The notes beneath the pieces are model-generated. The model had not been told where the DNA came from. It worked only from the letters and a program-made list of their open reading frames with translations, and searched no databases. Made by a program: the position numbers and the translations under genes. This document shows, piece after piece, positions 13,946 to 14,172 of a stretch of DNA of 14,172 nucleotides. Position 1 is the stretch's first letter; each line of letters begins with the position of its first letter. Source of the stretch: CAYUTA01 sp964447605. Its GTDB lineage: Bacteria; Bacillota; Clostridia; Christensenellales; CAG-138. The stretch covers positions 1 through 14,172 of the forward strand of contig CAYUTA010000065.1 in assembly GCA_964447605.1 (NCBI GenBank). The letters are read 5' to 3'.

Positions 13946-14172
13946 TTATTTTGCGTAGTCCACGGTGCGTGTTTCACGGATAACGCTCACCTTAATCTGA
14001 CCGGGGTATTCCAGCTCGGACTCAATTCGTTTTGCAATGTCCTTTGCCATAATGATCGTATCGCTGTCGTTCACGCGGTCCGGCTTAACGATAATACGCA
14101 CTTCGCGCCCTGCCTGAATGGCATAGGAAGTATCCACGCCGTCAAACGAATTTGCAATCTCCTCAAGCTTTT
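13946..14172 (-). CDS. rny: ribonuclease Y, C-terminal part (gene continues past right edge)
   Basis: The last 75 codons of RNase Y, the membrane-anchored HD-domain endoribonuclease that starts mRNA decay in Gram-positive bacteria. The visible part is the conserved C-terminal domain: KLEEIANSFDGV, SYAIQAGRE, ELEYPGQIKVSVIRET and the terminal DYAK. The KH and HD domains are outside the window. In Bacillus, rny lies a few genes from miaB-ymcA, and the Ric complex containing YmcA acts with RNase Y. Confidence 0.95.
   Translation of the reverse strand, partial: KLEEIANSFDGVDTSYAIQAGREVRIIVKPDRVNDSDTIIMAKDIAKRIESELEYPGQIKVSVIRETRTVDYAK

Overview
The window is a chromosomal segment (roughly 50-55% G+C by eye) from a Gram-positive bacterium of the Bacillota, most likely a Clostridia-type anaerobe. 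The gene order miaB-ymcA-mutS-mutL-miaA-ynbB, a Bacillus-type LexA with a Firmicute-style SOS box, and RNase Y with RicA-like YmcA all point that way. Family-level placement (something Christensenellales-like) is only a guess. Everything looks like core genome: there is no transposase, phage gene or CRISPR array.

Left edge (1-470): a minus-strand tRNA cluster (Pro-Glu-Met/Ile2-Asp, in transcription order) and its promoter, divergent from the promoter of the main operon. Positions 473-8845, plus strand: a tight operon of miaB, ymcA/ricA, mutS, mutL, miaA and a ynbB-type PLP enzyme, with gaps of 25 bases or fewer or overlaps. MiaA and MiaB act in sequence on A37 of tRNAs. MutS and MutL are the mismatch repair pair. 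Bacillus has cotE and hfq in this neighbourhood; neither is present here.

Positions 8820-9827: lexA (minus) overlaps the end of ynbB tail to tail. An SOS box sits on the lexA -35 element, and a small protein with eight cysteines is encoded divergently. Positions 9878-12325, minus strand: proC, rnhA and a XerS/XerD-like tyrosine recombinase. The recombinase promoter is built into a perfect 18-bp inverted repeat with a 6-nt centre.

Positions 12326-12940: proC promoter, a 250-base stretch of consecutive stem-loops with no convincing gene, a strong terminator, tRNA-Trp and its consensus promoter. Positions 12937-14172, minus strand: an M19 dipeptidase and the C-terminal end of RNase Y, with a hairpin terminator between them.

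The points most worth a second look are the palindrome/operator next to the recombinase gene, the Cys-rich protein divergent from lexA, the MiaA with an altered P-loop, and the structured block between proC and tRNA-Trp.
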